From positions 186,001 to 250,000 of the forward strand of contig NZ_ATKM01000019.1 in NCBI RefSeq assembly GCF_000418555.1: a stretch of 64,000 bases of DNA. Reading direction: 5' to 3'. This document shows positions 29,860 to 38,311 of this stretch, in pieces. The notes under the pieces were generated by a model. That model saw only the letters and a program-made list of their open reading frames with translations. It did not search any database and was not told the origin of the DNA. Position numbers and translations under genes: made by a program. Position 1 is the first letter of the stretch. Each line of letters starts with the position of its first letter. The stretch is from Pseudomonas sp. P818 (GTDB taxonomy: Bacteria > Pseudomonadota > Gammaproteobacteria > Pseudomonadales > Pseudomonadaceae).

Positions 29860-31230
29860 ATGCACCGCGTACTGAACGACCTGAAAATCATGATCCTGGC
29901 CAATCTGTGGATAGTTCCGGTGGTGGCCGGTCTGATCTGGGCCTTGTTCCAGTTCGTCGCCCCACCTCCGCCGATGAGCGCCAGCATGGCCACCGGCACC
30001 CAGGGTGGCGCCTACCAGCAGTTCGCCGAACGACTCAAGGAAGAGCTGGCCAAGGAAGGCTTCGAGCTCAATCTCGTGCCGACCTCCGGCTCACGCGACA
30101 ACCTGCAGCGTCTCTTGGCCGAGGCGCCACAGGTGGAGATCGCCCTGGTGCAGAGCGGTCTGGAGCGCCAACTGGCGCCCGAACAGCAGGCGCGTCTGCA
30201 AAGCCTTGGGGCGATCTATCAGGAACCCTTGTGGCTGTTCTACCGGCGTGACGTGGAGCTGGACCGCATTGCCGATCTGCTGCCGCTGCGTCTCGGTTTG
30301 GGTGGCGATGGCAGCGGCACCCGCGCCGCCAGCGATGCCATCCTCGGCGCCAATGCCATCGAGCCCGACCATTATCCCGATACCTGGCAGAGCATCGGCG
30401 GCGGCAAGGCGGCGCGCGCGCTGCTGGGCGGCGAACTGGACGCCGCCTTCTTCGTCGGTCCGGCTGAGAACGCCCTGGTGCAGCAACTGGCAGCCAGCCC
30501 GGATATCGCCCTGGCGCATTTTCGCCGTGCAGCGGCCTACGAGGCACGCCTGCCGTTCTTCAACCAGGTGACGGTCGGCGAAGGCCTGCTCGACCTGGCC
30601 AGCAACGCACCGGACCGCGACATCGTGACCCTGGCCCCGGTCGCCACACTGGTGGTCAACGACGACTTCAACCCCGGCCTGGTGCCGCTGTTTCTCGAGG
30701 CCAGCCGCGAAGTGATGCGCGGCGGCACGCTGCTCGACCCCGCCGGCACCTTCCCCAGCGCCGAGCCGCGCACCTTCGATCTGCACAAGGACGCCGTGCA
30801 CTACTACGACAAGGGCCTGCCGATCCTGCAGCGCTACCTGCCGTTTCGCATCGCCTCGCTGGCCGACCGCTATATCATTCTGCTGATCCCGCTGATCGTG
30901 GTGATGATTCCGCTGCTCAAGGCTGTCGGACCGATCTACCAGTGGCGCATCCGCGCGCGTATCTACCGCTGGTACAAGTACCTGCGCGAGATCGACCGTA
31001 AGCTGCATGCCGGCTCGCTGCCCGACGAGCTGGATAACGAGATCGCCCGCCTGGAGCATCTGGAGGACGAGCTGGCATCCGTGGAAGTACCGCTGTCCTA
31101 TTCCAACCAGCTGTACGAGCTGCACCTGCATGTGCGCTACGTGATCGAGCGGCTGCGTGTGTTGCAGCGGCGCCGCGGCGATGGCTCGGAACCGGAGCCA
31201 TCGGTGGTGCCTAGCCCGGACCGCCGCTAA
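29860..31230 (+). CDS. Membrane-anchored TAXI-family solute-binding protein, no TRAP permease nearby
   Basis: 456 residues. One N-terminal membrane helix (about 12-32) is followed by a periplasmic TAXI solute-binding domain (ATGTQGGAYQQFAERL, VPTSGSRDNLQRL, LVQSGL, GGDGSGTRAASDAIL). A second membrane helix (YIILLIPLIVVMIPLLKAV, about 338-357) leads to a roughly 100-residue charged, helical cytoplasmic tail (YLREIDRKLHAG, then EIARLEHLEDELASVEV). TAXI proteins normally serve TRAP transporters, but neither the 4TM nor the 12TM permease gene is here. Both-end anchoring suggests a sensor or scaffold role; that is inference. The ATG at 29860 follows AAGGA. Confidence 0.85.
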   Translation: MHRVLNDLKIMILANLWIVPVVAGLIWALFQFVAPPPPMSASMATGTQGGAYQQFAERLKEELAKEGFELNLVPTSGSRDNLQRLLAEAPQVEIALVQSGLERQLAPEQQARLQSLGAIYQEPLWLFYRRDVELDRIADLLPLRLGLGGDGSGTRAASDAILGANAIEPDHYPDTWQSIGGGKAARALLGGELDAAFFVGPAENALVQQLAASPDIALAHFRRAAAYEARLPFFNQVTVGEGLLDLASNAPDRDIVTLAPVATLVVNDDFNPGLVPLFLEASREVMRGGTLLDPAGTFPSAEPRTFDLHKDAVHYYDKGLPILQRYLPFRIASLADRYIILLIPLIVVMIPLLKAVGPIYQWRIRARIYRWYKYLREIDRKLHAGSLPDELDNEIARLEHLEDELASVEVPLSYSNQLYELHLHVRYVIERLRVLQRRRGDGSEPEPSVVPSPDRR

Positions 31231-31245
31231 CCAGGGCGAGCGCCC

Positions 31246-32020
31246 ATGAAAAAGGTTCTTCGCGTTATCGCGGGGAAGATACGCTTGATATCGGACTGGC
31301 AAGTTTGTGTGCGTATCGCTTGCTGACTTAGCACTATCCATTACCGCGTGTACTGAGCGTTTGGGTTGCGCCCCTTACGGGCGCCACACCTTTCTTGCTT
31401 GCCCAAGAAAGGTGTGCCAAAGAAGGGCACCCCGACATCCGGGTTTCGCTACGCGAAACTTCCCTCGCTCCGGCGCCGCTCCGGGGGCCGGCTTACAAGG
31501 GCCGTCCCTGGCCCTTTAAGCCTCTCGCCGCATCCATGCGGCTCGTCCCCCTACGCAGCACCTCCACTCGGCCTCCTGAAGGGGACCAGGTCGCGAGCTT
31601 GCATAAGCTTTGCGGAACTGAAATTGGCGGCGTCTGGCCTTTGCTTTTTGTCTTTAACTGCGATGGTACAGACGACGGCCAAGTCCCCTTCAGGAGGCCG
31701 AGTGGAATCGCCGTGGAAGGGGTTGAGCGACATGGATGTCGCGAGAGCCGCGATGGGCCAGGGATGGCCCTTCGCGGCGTGCCCCTGGAGCGGTGATGGA
31801 ACGAGGGAACCCCGGCGCAGCCGGGGCCGTATGCAGGGGTGTGTTTCTTTGCTTACTTTCTTTGCACAAGCAAAGAAAGTGAGTCGCCCGTAAGGGGCGA
31901 AACCCATCAGATCAGACGACACGCTAACGGATAGTGCCAAGTCATCGACAGCTAACACGTAATTGCCAGTCCGGTATCAACCCTATCCTCCCCGCGAAAA
32001 TGCGAAGAAATCTTTTTATA
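31246..32020. repeat. Long imperfect inverted repeat: two diverged copies of a hairpin-rich element around a 96-nt core
   Basis: It fills the whole gap between the TAXI gene and the araC-type gene. The left arm (31246-31586) and the reverse complement of the right arm (31683-32020) align almost end to end. The outermost conserved blocks are TCGCGGGGA(A/G)GATA and CGGACTGGCAA. Further shared blocks are GCACTATCC(A/G)TTA and GCCCCTTACGGGCG. The innermost 24 bp (31563-31586 and 31683-31706) are perfectly inverted. Matching hairpins occur at equivalent positions in both arms: 31368-31384/31884-31900, 31385-31416/31855-31880, 31443-31459/31810-31826, 31497-31516/31755-31770 and 31527-31542/31727-31742. 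Open frames run through it, but no start, ribosome-binding site or known domain supports a gene. Confidence 0.85.
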
Positions 32021-32027
32021 CCTGCTG

Positions 32028-32855
32028 TTAGCTGCGTACCACCGCACTGCGGTATTCGCCGGGGCTCACCCCATAGGCCTGCTTGAACTGCCGCGACAGG
32101 TGGCTCTGGTCGGCAAAGCCCAGCTGCGTGGCCACATTGACCGCCGTGCAGCCCGTCTTGAGCAGCGCCCGGGCCTGCTCCAGGCGCCGCTGCTTGAGCC
32201 AGGCGTGCGGCGGCAGCCCGGTCGCACGGCGAAATACCCGGGCGAAATGAAACGGCGAAAGGTTGACGGCAGCCGCCAGCTCTTCCAGCGACGGCGGCTC
32301 GATCAGGCGCTCGGCGAGCATCTGCTTGGCGCAGGCCACGGCCCAGGGCTCACGCCCGGACGCAATTGGCTCGGCAAGCCGTGCGTGACGCTGGAACAGC
32401 AGCAGAATCGCCTCGCGCCAGGCCAGTTGCTGCTGCAGTGCCTCGGCACCGCCCTCAAGCAAGCGGTGCAGTTGCAGGAAGGCGCTGTGCAACTGCGGAT
32501 CGTGCAGCACACTGCAGGCAAACGAGGGCATGCCCGCCTTGGCCAGACCCAGTTCCTGCAGCGCCCCCAGCACCTGGTCATTGGCTGGATAGAAGCCGCG
32601 ATAGCGCCAGCCGTCCTCGTGGGCTTTGGAGCCGGTGTGCACTTCATCCGGGTTGATCAGCACCATGCTGCCCTGCGGCGCCAGGTGGTCGCTGCCGCGA
32701 TGGCGAAAGCGCTGGGCACCGTGCTCGATCACGGTGAACACGAAACCTTCATGCACGTGAGGCGCGAAGCGCTGCTCCAGGTAGCGCGCCTGCAACAGCT
32801 CGACCCCGCTCAAGGCGGTGGCCTGCCAGAAGCGGGTCTGCTCGCGGGTCTGCAT
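32028..32855 (-). CDS. AraC family transcriptional regulator
   Basis: 275 residues. N-terminal cupin-like ligand domain (QRFAPHVHEGFVFTVIEHG, then MVLINPDEVHTG). Two C-terminal HTH motifs follow: SLEELAAAVNLSPFHFARVFRRATG and NVATQLGFADQSHLSRQFKQAYGVSPGEYR. The start MQTREQTRF at 32855 follows the acetyltransferase stop by five bases, so the two genes form an operon. As I recall PAO1, an AraC regulator, an acetyltransferase-like gene and a hybrid sensor kinase are grouped the same way. Its target is unknown. Confidence 0.9.
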   Translation of the reverse strand: MQTREQTRFWQATALSGVELLQARYLEQRFAPHVHEGFVFTVIEHGAQRFRHRGSDHLAPQGSMVLINPDEVHTGSKAHEDGWRYRGFYPANDQVLGALQELGLAKAGMPSFACSVLHDPQLHSAFLQLHRLLEGGAEALQQQLAWREAILLLFQRHARLAEPIASGREPWAVACAKQMLAERLIEPPSLEELAAAVNLSPFHFARVFRRATGLPPHAWLKQRRLEQARALLKTGCTAVNVATQLGFADQSHLSRQFKQAYGVSPGEYRSAVVRS

Positions 32856-32860
32856 GCTGC

Positions 32861-33430
32861 TCAGGCGCCGAAGCCCGCCTCTATCGCCTCTCGCAGCGCC
32901 GGCCATTCCTGGTCGGTGATGCTGTACAGCACGGTGTCGTCGAGACGGCCATCGGCGAGACGACGATGGTTGCGCAGCAGCCCTTCGCGAACGGCGCCGA
33001 GCTTCTCGATGGCACGTTGCGAGCGCAGGTTGCTGGCGGCGGTTTTCAGCTGTACGCGGACCATGCCCCAGTTGTCGAACGCATGCCGAAGCATCAGGTA
33101 CTTGATGGTGGTATTCAGACCGCTGCCATGCTGGTTGCGATCGAGCCAGGTCCAGCCAATTTCGCAGGCGGGCAGGCTGTTCATGAAGTCACCAAAACGT
33201 GTGGTCCCCACCAGCGCGTCGCCCAGGCGAACGACGAAAGGAAGCGCCCGCTGCTCACGCAAATCGGCCAGAGCGCTGCGGTACCAGTCCAGGCGCTGGG
33301 TGCCGCTCATATACAGCAGCTCTTCGCGATTGGCTTCGGCCAGCGCCACCAGCGCAGGAATATCCGCGTCGCAGAGCGGTTCCAGGCGCAGAGCGCCACG
33401 TTGCAAAGTCACCAGTTGCGGCTTGAACAT
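32861..33430 (-). CDS. RimJ/RimL-type GNAT acetyltransferase
   Basis: 189 residues. Opens MFKPQLVTLQRGALRLEPLCDADIPALVALAE, a RimJ/RimL-like start. The acetyl-CoA region is less canonical: IGWTWLDRNQHGSGLNTTIKYLML, then LKTAASNLRSQRAIEKLGAVREGLL. The ATG at 33430 is preceded by GAGGA. Upstream gene of the two-gene unit with the AraC regulator; divergent from the hybrid kinase. Substrate unknown. Confidence 0.87.
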   Translation of the reverse strand: MFKPQLVTLQRGALRLEPLCDADIPALVALAEANREELLYMSGTQRLDWYRSALADLREQRALPFVVRLGDALVGTTRFGDFMNSLPACEIGWTWLDRNQHGSGLNTTIKYLMLRHAFDNWGMVRVQLKTAASNLRSQRAIEKLGAVREGLLRNHRRLADGRLDDTVLYSITDQEWPALREAIEAGFGA

Positions 33431-33633
33431 AGGGTGCTTCCTCAGGATCCTTCCTTGGCTTACTCGCAAACGACCCACGCTATCAGGCCCTGCGCTGCGG
33501 CACAATCGAGCCTTGTCGCAAAGCCTGCCGACAACCCTGCGACCTTGGTCGCAGCCGACAGCACCCGGCTTTGTGCAACACTGATCACCATCGTTTCATC
33601 CTGTTTCGTTCTACTGCGTGTTTCGGAGTCTGC

Positions 33634-36600
33634 ATGTCGCTGTCCCCCGGGCTGATCGCCGCGGTCGCCCTGATCTACATGGCCGTTCTTTTCGCCATCG
33701 CCTTCTATGGCGACCGCCGCAGCGCGCCGATGCCGCCGAAAGTCCGGGCCTGGGTGTACTCGCTGTCGCTTGCGGTGTACTGCACCAGTTGGACCTTCTT
33801 CGGCGCAGTCGGCCAGGCAGCCGAACAGCTGTGGTCGTTCCTGCCGATCTACCTGGGCCCGATCATCCTGCTGCTGACCATGCCCTGGGTGCTGCAGAAG
33901 ATGGTGATGATCAGCAAGCAGGAAAACATCACCTCCATCGCCGACTTCATCGCCGCGCGCTACGGCAAGTCGCAGTCGCTGGCCATAGTCGTCGCGCTGA
34001 TCTGCCTGGTGGGCGTGCTGCCCTACATCGCCCTGCAGCTCAAGGGCATCGTGCTCGGGGTCAATCTGCTGATCGGCGTGCACGCCCAGGACACCGGCAC
34101 CAGCGCGCAGGACACCGCACTGATCGTTTCGCTGGCGCTGGCGCTGTTCACCATTCTGTTCGGCACGCGCAACCTCGACGTCACCGAACACCACCGCGGC
34201 ATGGTGCTGGCCATCGCCTTCGAATCGCTGGTCAAGCTGCTGGCCTTCCTCGCCGTCGGAGCCTTCGTCACCTTCGGCCTGTACAACGGCTTCAACGACC
34301 TGCTGCAGCAGGCGCACAACACAGCGGAACTGGACGATTTCTGGAACGAAGCGGTGAACTGGCCGGCGATGCTGGTGCAGACCGGCATGGCCATGATCGC
34401 CATCGTCTGCCTGCCGCGGCAGTTTCACGTCACCGTGGTGGAAAACATCGAGCCCAAGGACCTGCGCCTGGCTCGCTGGGTTTTCCCGGCCTATCTGGTA
34501 CTGGCGGCACTGTTCGTCGTGCCCATCGCCCTGGCCGGGCAGATGCTGCTGCCGGCCGGCGTGACGCCGGACTCCTTCGTCATCAGCCTGCCACTCGCCG
34601 AAGCTCATCCGGGGCTGGCGGTGCTGGCGTTCATCGGCGGTGCCTCGGCGGCTACCGGCATGGTGATAGTCGCGTCCGTAGCCTTGTCGACCATGATTTC
34701 CAACGACATGCTGCTGCCCTGGCTGCTGCGTCGGCAGAGCACGGAGCGGCCTTTCGAGGCCTTCCGCCACTGGATGCTCACCGCCCGCCGGGTCAGCATC
34801 GTGCTGATCCTGCTGCTGGCCTACGTCTGCTATCGCCTGCTCGGCGAAGGCACCAGCCTGGCCACCATCGGCCAGGTGTCGTTCGCCGCCATCGGCCAGC
34901 TGGCGCCAGCGATGTTCGGTGCGCTGGTGTGGAAACAGGCCAACCGTCGTGGCGTGTTCGCCGGCCTGATCTTCGGCGCCATGCTCTGGTTCTACACCCT
35001 GGTGCTGCCGCTGGCGGCGCGCGGCATGGGCTGGTCGCTGGACAGCTTCCCCGGCCTGACCACCCTGCTCTACGCCCCCATCGGCCTGCAGGTCGACCCG
35101 CTGACGCGCGGTGTGGTGCTGTCGCTGGCGGGCAACATGCTGCTATTCGCCTGGGTCTCCTGGTTCTCGCGCACACGGGTCTCCGAACACTGGCAGGCTG
35201 GGCGCTTCATCGGTCATGACCTGGGCACCAAACCCAGCAACCGCAGCCTGCTGGCGGTACAGGTGGCCGATCTGCTGATGCTGTCCAGCCGCTTCGTCGG
35301 CGAGGAACGCGCCCGTCAGAGCTTCACCCGCTTTGCCCTGCGCCAGGGCAAGAGCAAGACCTTCGATCCCAACCAGCCGGCCAACAGCGAATGGATCGCC
35401 CACACCGAGCGCCTGCTCGCCGGCGTGCTCGGTGCCTCGTCGACCCGCGCGGTGGTCAAGGCCGCCATCGAAGGCCGCGAGATGCAGGTCGAAGACGTGG
35501 TGCGCATCGTCGACGAAGCCAGCGAGGTGCTGCAGTTCAACCGCGCCCTGCTGCAGGGCGCAATCGAGAACATCACCCAGGGTATCAGCGTGGTCGACCA
35601 GAACCTGCGCCTGGTGGCCTGGAACCACCGTTACCTGGAGCTGTTCGAGTACCCGGAGGGGCTGATCTACGTCGGCCGGCCGATTGCCGAGATCATCCGC
35701 TTCAACGCAGAGCGCGGCATGCTCGGCAGCGGTGATGTCGAAGAGAACGTCGCCAAGCGCCTGTACTGGATGCGCCAGGGCACTGCGCACAGCTATGAGC
35801 GGGTGTTCCCCAATGGGCGGGTGATCGAGCTGATCGGCAACCCCATGCCCGGCGGCGGCTTCGTCATGAGCTTCACCGACATCACCGAGTTCCGCGAAGC
35901 CGAGCGCGCCCTCAAGGACGCCAACGAGAGCCTGGAACAGCGGGTCGCCGAACGAACCTTCGAGCTGTCGAAACTGAACCAGGCGCTGACCGAGGCCAAG
36001 GCCCACGCCGAAGCCGCCAACCAGTCGAAGACGCGCTTTCTCGCCGCGGTCAGCCATGACCTGATGCAGCCGCTCAATGCTGCGCGGCTGTTCTCCGCGG
36101 CGCTGGCCCATCAGGACGACGCCCTGCCCAGCGAAACACAGGAGCTGGTCCGGCACCTGGACAGCTCGCTGCGCTCGGCCGAAGACCTGATCACCGACCT
36201 GCTGGATATCTCGCGCCTGGAAAACGGGCGGATCACGCCTGATCGCCATCCCTTCGCGCTGTCCAGCCTGTTCGACACCCTCGCCGCCGAGTTCGGAGTG
36301 CTGGCTGCCGAACAGGGCATCGACCTGCGCGTGCACGGCAGCCGGCAGTGGATCGACAGCGACATCAAGCTGCTGCGCCGGGTGTTGCAGAACTTCCTGA
36401 CCAACGCCTTCCGCTATGCCAAGGGCCGCGTGGTGCTGGGCGTACGCCGCGAAGGCGAGCAGTTGCGTCTGGAAGTGTGGGACCGTGGCATGGGCATCCC
36501 CGAGGACAAGCGAAAGGTGATCTTCGAGGAATTCAAGCGCCTGGACAGCCACCAGACCCGCGCCGAGAAAGGTTTGGGCCTCGGCCTGGCGATTGCCGAT

Positions 36601-37122
36601 GGCCTGTGCCGCGTGCTCGGCCATCGCTTGGAGGTGCGTTCCTGGCCGGGCAAGGGCAGCGTGTTCAGCGTCAGCGTACCGCTGGCGAGAAAACCGGCAC
36701 CGAAACCACAGGGCCCGACCGTTTCGGTGGCAGACGGGCAACCGCTGCAAGGCACTCAGGTGATCTGCATCGACAACGAGGACAGCATCCTTACCGGCAT
36801 GTACAGCCTGCTCTCGCGTTGGGGCTGCCAGGTATGGACAGCGCGCAACCGTCTGGAATGCGAGCATCTGCTCAGCGAAGACGTGCATCCGCAGCTGGCG
36901 CTGGTGGATTACCACCTCGACGAGGGCGAGACCGGCACCGAACTGATGGCCTGGCTACGCACGCGCCTGGGCGAACCGGTGCCCGGCGTGGTGATCAGCG
37001 CCGACGGCCGCCCGGAACTGGTCGCCGAGGTGCACGCGGCAGGCCTCGACTACCTGCCCAAGCCGGTCAAGCCGGCGGCCCTGCGCGCCTTGCTCAGTCG
37101 CCATCTGGTGTTGCGCGGCTAG
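33634..37122 (+). CDS. Hybrid sensor histidine kinase with Na+/solute symporter sensor domain
   Basis: 1162 residues. Residues 1 to about 500 form a 13-helix sodium:solute symporter-like domain (LSLAVYCTSWTFFGAVGQA, QENITSIADFIAARYGKS). A PAS domain follows (about 650-760, VDQNLRLVAWNHRYLELFEYP), then a coiled coil. The HisKA domain has phospho-His 808 in AAVSHDLMQPL, and the HATPase has NAFRYAKGRVV and GLGLGLAIADGL. A C-terminal receiver domain has acceptor Asp 1092 in LVDYHLDEG and Lys in LPKPVKP. Related to CbrA but with a receiver and without an obvious STAC domain. The ATG at 33634 (MSLSPGL) is preferred over an upstream start. Signal and output partner unknown. Confidence 0.92.
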   Translation: MSLSPGLIAAVALIYMAVLFAIAFYGDRRSAPMPPKVRAWVYSLSLAVYCTSWTFFGAVGQAAEQLWSFLPIYLGPIILLLTMPWVLQKMVMISKQENITSIADFIAARYGKSQSLAIVVALICLVGVLPYIALQLKGIVLGVNLLIGVHAQDTGTSAQDTALIVSLALALFTILFGTRNLDVTEHHRGMVLAIAFESLVKLLAFLAVGAFVTFGLYNGFNDLLQQAHNTAELDDFWNEAVNWPAMLVQTGMAMIAIVCLPRQFHVTVVENIEPKDLRLARWVFPAYLVLAALFVVPIALAGQMLLPAGVTPDSFVISLPLAEAHPGLAVLAFIGGASAATGMVIVASVALSTMISNDMLLPWLLRRQSTERPFEAFRHWMLTARRVSIVLILLLAYVCYRLLGEGTSLATIGQVSFAAIGQLAPAMFGALVWKQANRRGVFAGLIFGAMLWFYTLVLPLAARGMGWSLDSFPGLTTLLYAPIGLQVDPLTRGVVLSLAGNMLLFAWVSWFSRTRVSEHWQAGRFIGHDLGTKPSNRSLLAVQVADLLMLSSRFVGEERARQSFTRFALRQGKSKTFDPNQPANSEWIAHTERLLAGVLGASSTRAVVKAAIEGREMQVEDVVRIVDEASEVLQFNRALLQGAIENITQGISVVDQNLRLVAWNHRYLELFEYPEGLIYVGRPIAEIIRFNAERGMLGSGDVEENVAKRLYWMRQGTAHSYERVFPNGRVIELIGNPMPGGGFVMSFTDITEFREAERALKDANESLEQRVAERTFELSKLNQALTEAKAHAEAANQSKTRFLAAVSHDLMQPLNAARLFSAALAHQDDALPSETQELVRHLDSSLRSAEDLITDLLDISRLENGRITPDRHPFALSSLFDTLAAEFGVLAAEQGIDLRVHGSRQWIDSDIKLLRRVLQNFLTNAFRYAKGRVVLGVRREGEQLRLEVWDRGMGIPEDKRKVIFEEFKRLDSHQTRAEKGLGLGLAIADGLCRVLGHRLEVRSWPGKGSVFSVSVPLARKPAPKPQGPTVSVADGQPLQGTQVICIDNEDSILTGMYSLLSRWGCQVWTARNRLECEHLLSEDVHPQLALVDYHLDEGETGTELMAWLRTRLGEPVPGVVISADGRPELVAEVHAAGLDYLPKPVKPAALRALLSRHLVLRG

Positions 37123-37144
37123 TGCGGTTCGCCAAACCGCTGAT

Positions 37145-37161
37145 GGCGGGTTGCACCCGCC
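37145..37161. repeat. Short palindrome (GGCGGGT/ACCCGCC)
   Basis: GGCGGGTTGCACCCGCC, then CTACGG, after the hybrid kinase gene. This is a common intergenic palindrome class in pseudomonads and could act as a weak terminator. Confidence 0.55.
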
Positions 37162-37335
37162 CTACGGATTCCGTTTGGTGCCCCCCATCCAAGGGTTGGA
37201 CTTGCCGCTCCCGACCGCGGATCGGCTAGGCAGGCGCGCATCGGGCGCCAACAATGGCCAGCGCTGTCACTCTCATCTGCCGGAGCCTGCCATGCCCGCC
37301 ATCGCCTCGCCGTCCGCTCGGCGCCAAGCCGCCTT

Positions 37336-38283
37336 ATGAACGCGCCGCTGCAACGCCATGTGCTGCAGCCGCAGCGGCTGTCCATCCAGGGTGACGGCGT
37401 GCGCCTGCAGGCCTATCTCTGGGACAAGGCCGGCGCCCCGACCCTGCTGCTGGTGCATGGCTATCCCGACAGCCACGAAATCTGGCGGCCGCTGATCGGC
37501 GAGCTGGCTGGCGACTATCGAATCGTCGCCTACGACGTACGTGGCTGCGGTGCATCCGAGATGCCGAAGCGTCTGCGCGACTACCGTCTGGAGCGGCTGG
37601 CGCGCGACCTGGAGGCGGTGCTGCAGGCAACCAGCGCGGATTGCCCGGTGCATCTGGTCGCCCATGACTGGGGCTCGATCCAGAGTTGGGAGGCGGTGAC
37701 CGAGCCGCGTATCCAGCCGCTGCTGGCGTCCTACACCAGCATCTCCGGCCCCTGCCTCGACCATGTCGGCCACTGGATGCGCGAGCGCCTGAACCTGCGC
37801 CGACCTGATGCCCTGCTGCAGGCACTCAGGCAACTGCTCAGTTCCTGGTATATCGCCGTCTTCCACATTCCGTTGCTGCCGGAACTGGGCTGGCGCCTGG
37901 GCCTGGATCGGGCCTGGCCCTGGCTGCTGCGGCGCCTCGAAGGCGTGCGCAACCTGCCGCCGAGCCCGACGCAGCGCAGCGATGGCATGCGCGGCGTGCA
38001 GCTGTATCGCGCCAACTTCGTACGCAGTCTGTTCAAACCGCGTTCGCGCAGCACCCGCGTGCCGGTGCAACTGATCGTGCCGTTGCACGACCGCTTCGTG
38101 CGCCCGCAGCTGTTCGATGATTTGCAGCACTGGGCGCCACTGCTGACTCGTCGAGAAGTTCGCGCCGGTCATTGGCAACTGCTGGCCGAACCCACTGCGC
38201 TGGCCGACTGGCTACGCGACTACGTGAACAGACTCGAACGGACCCGCCCGCGGTCGGACCGACCGCAAGGCAACCCGAGCTAG
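37336..38283 (+). CDS. Alpha/beta-fold hydrolase (epoxide-hydrolase-like)
   Basis: 315 residues. The oxyanion-hole motif HGYPDSHEIW follows strand 3, the sharp turn VAYDVRGCGASEMP is present, and the nucleophile elbow is HLVAHDWGSIQSWEAV with Asp in place of Ser, as in epoxide hydrolases and dehalogenases. The catalytic His is in VRAGHWQLLAEP, and the acid is probably in LHDRFVRPQL. The closest recalled relatives are the hydrolase halves of hydrolase-SDR fusion proteins; here it stands alone. Substrate unknown. Convergent with rmuC. Confidence 0.87.
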   Translation: MNAPLQRHVLQPQRLSIQGDGVRLQAYLWDKAGAPTLLLVHGYPDSHEIWRPLIGELAGDYRIVAYDVRGCGASEMPKRLRDYRLERLARDLEAVLQATSADCPVHLVAHDWGSIQSWEAVTEPRIQPLLASYTSISGPCLDHVGHWMRERLNLRRPDALLQALRQLLSSWYIAVFHIPLLPELGWRLGLDRAWPWLLRRLEGVRNLPPSPTQRSDGMRGVQLYRANFVRSLFKPRSRSTRVPVQLIVPLHDRFVRPQLFDDLQHWAPLLTRREVRAGHWQLLAEPTALADWLRDYVNRLERTRPRSDRPQGNPS

Positions 38284-38311
38284 CGACCCGGCGATAACGA
38301 GCGACGGCCGC

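Noticed and set aside
31307-31958. Open frames of 70-175 residues inside the inverted-repeat element, on both strands
   Set aside because: The frames follow the repeat symmetry. No ribosome-binding site or recognisable domain is present, and base changes between the arms preserve hairpins rather than protein sequence.
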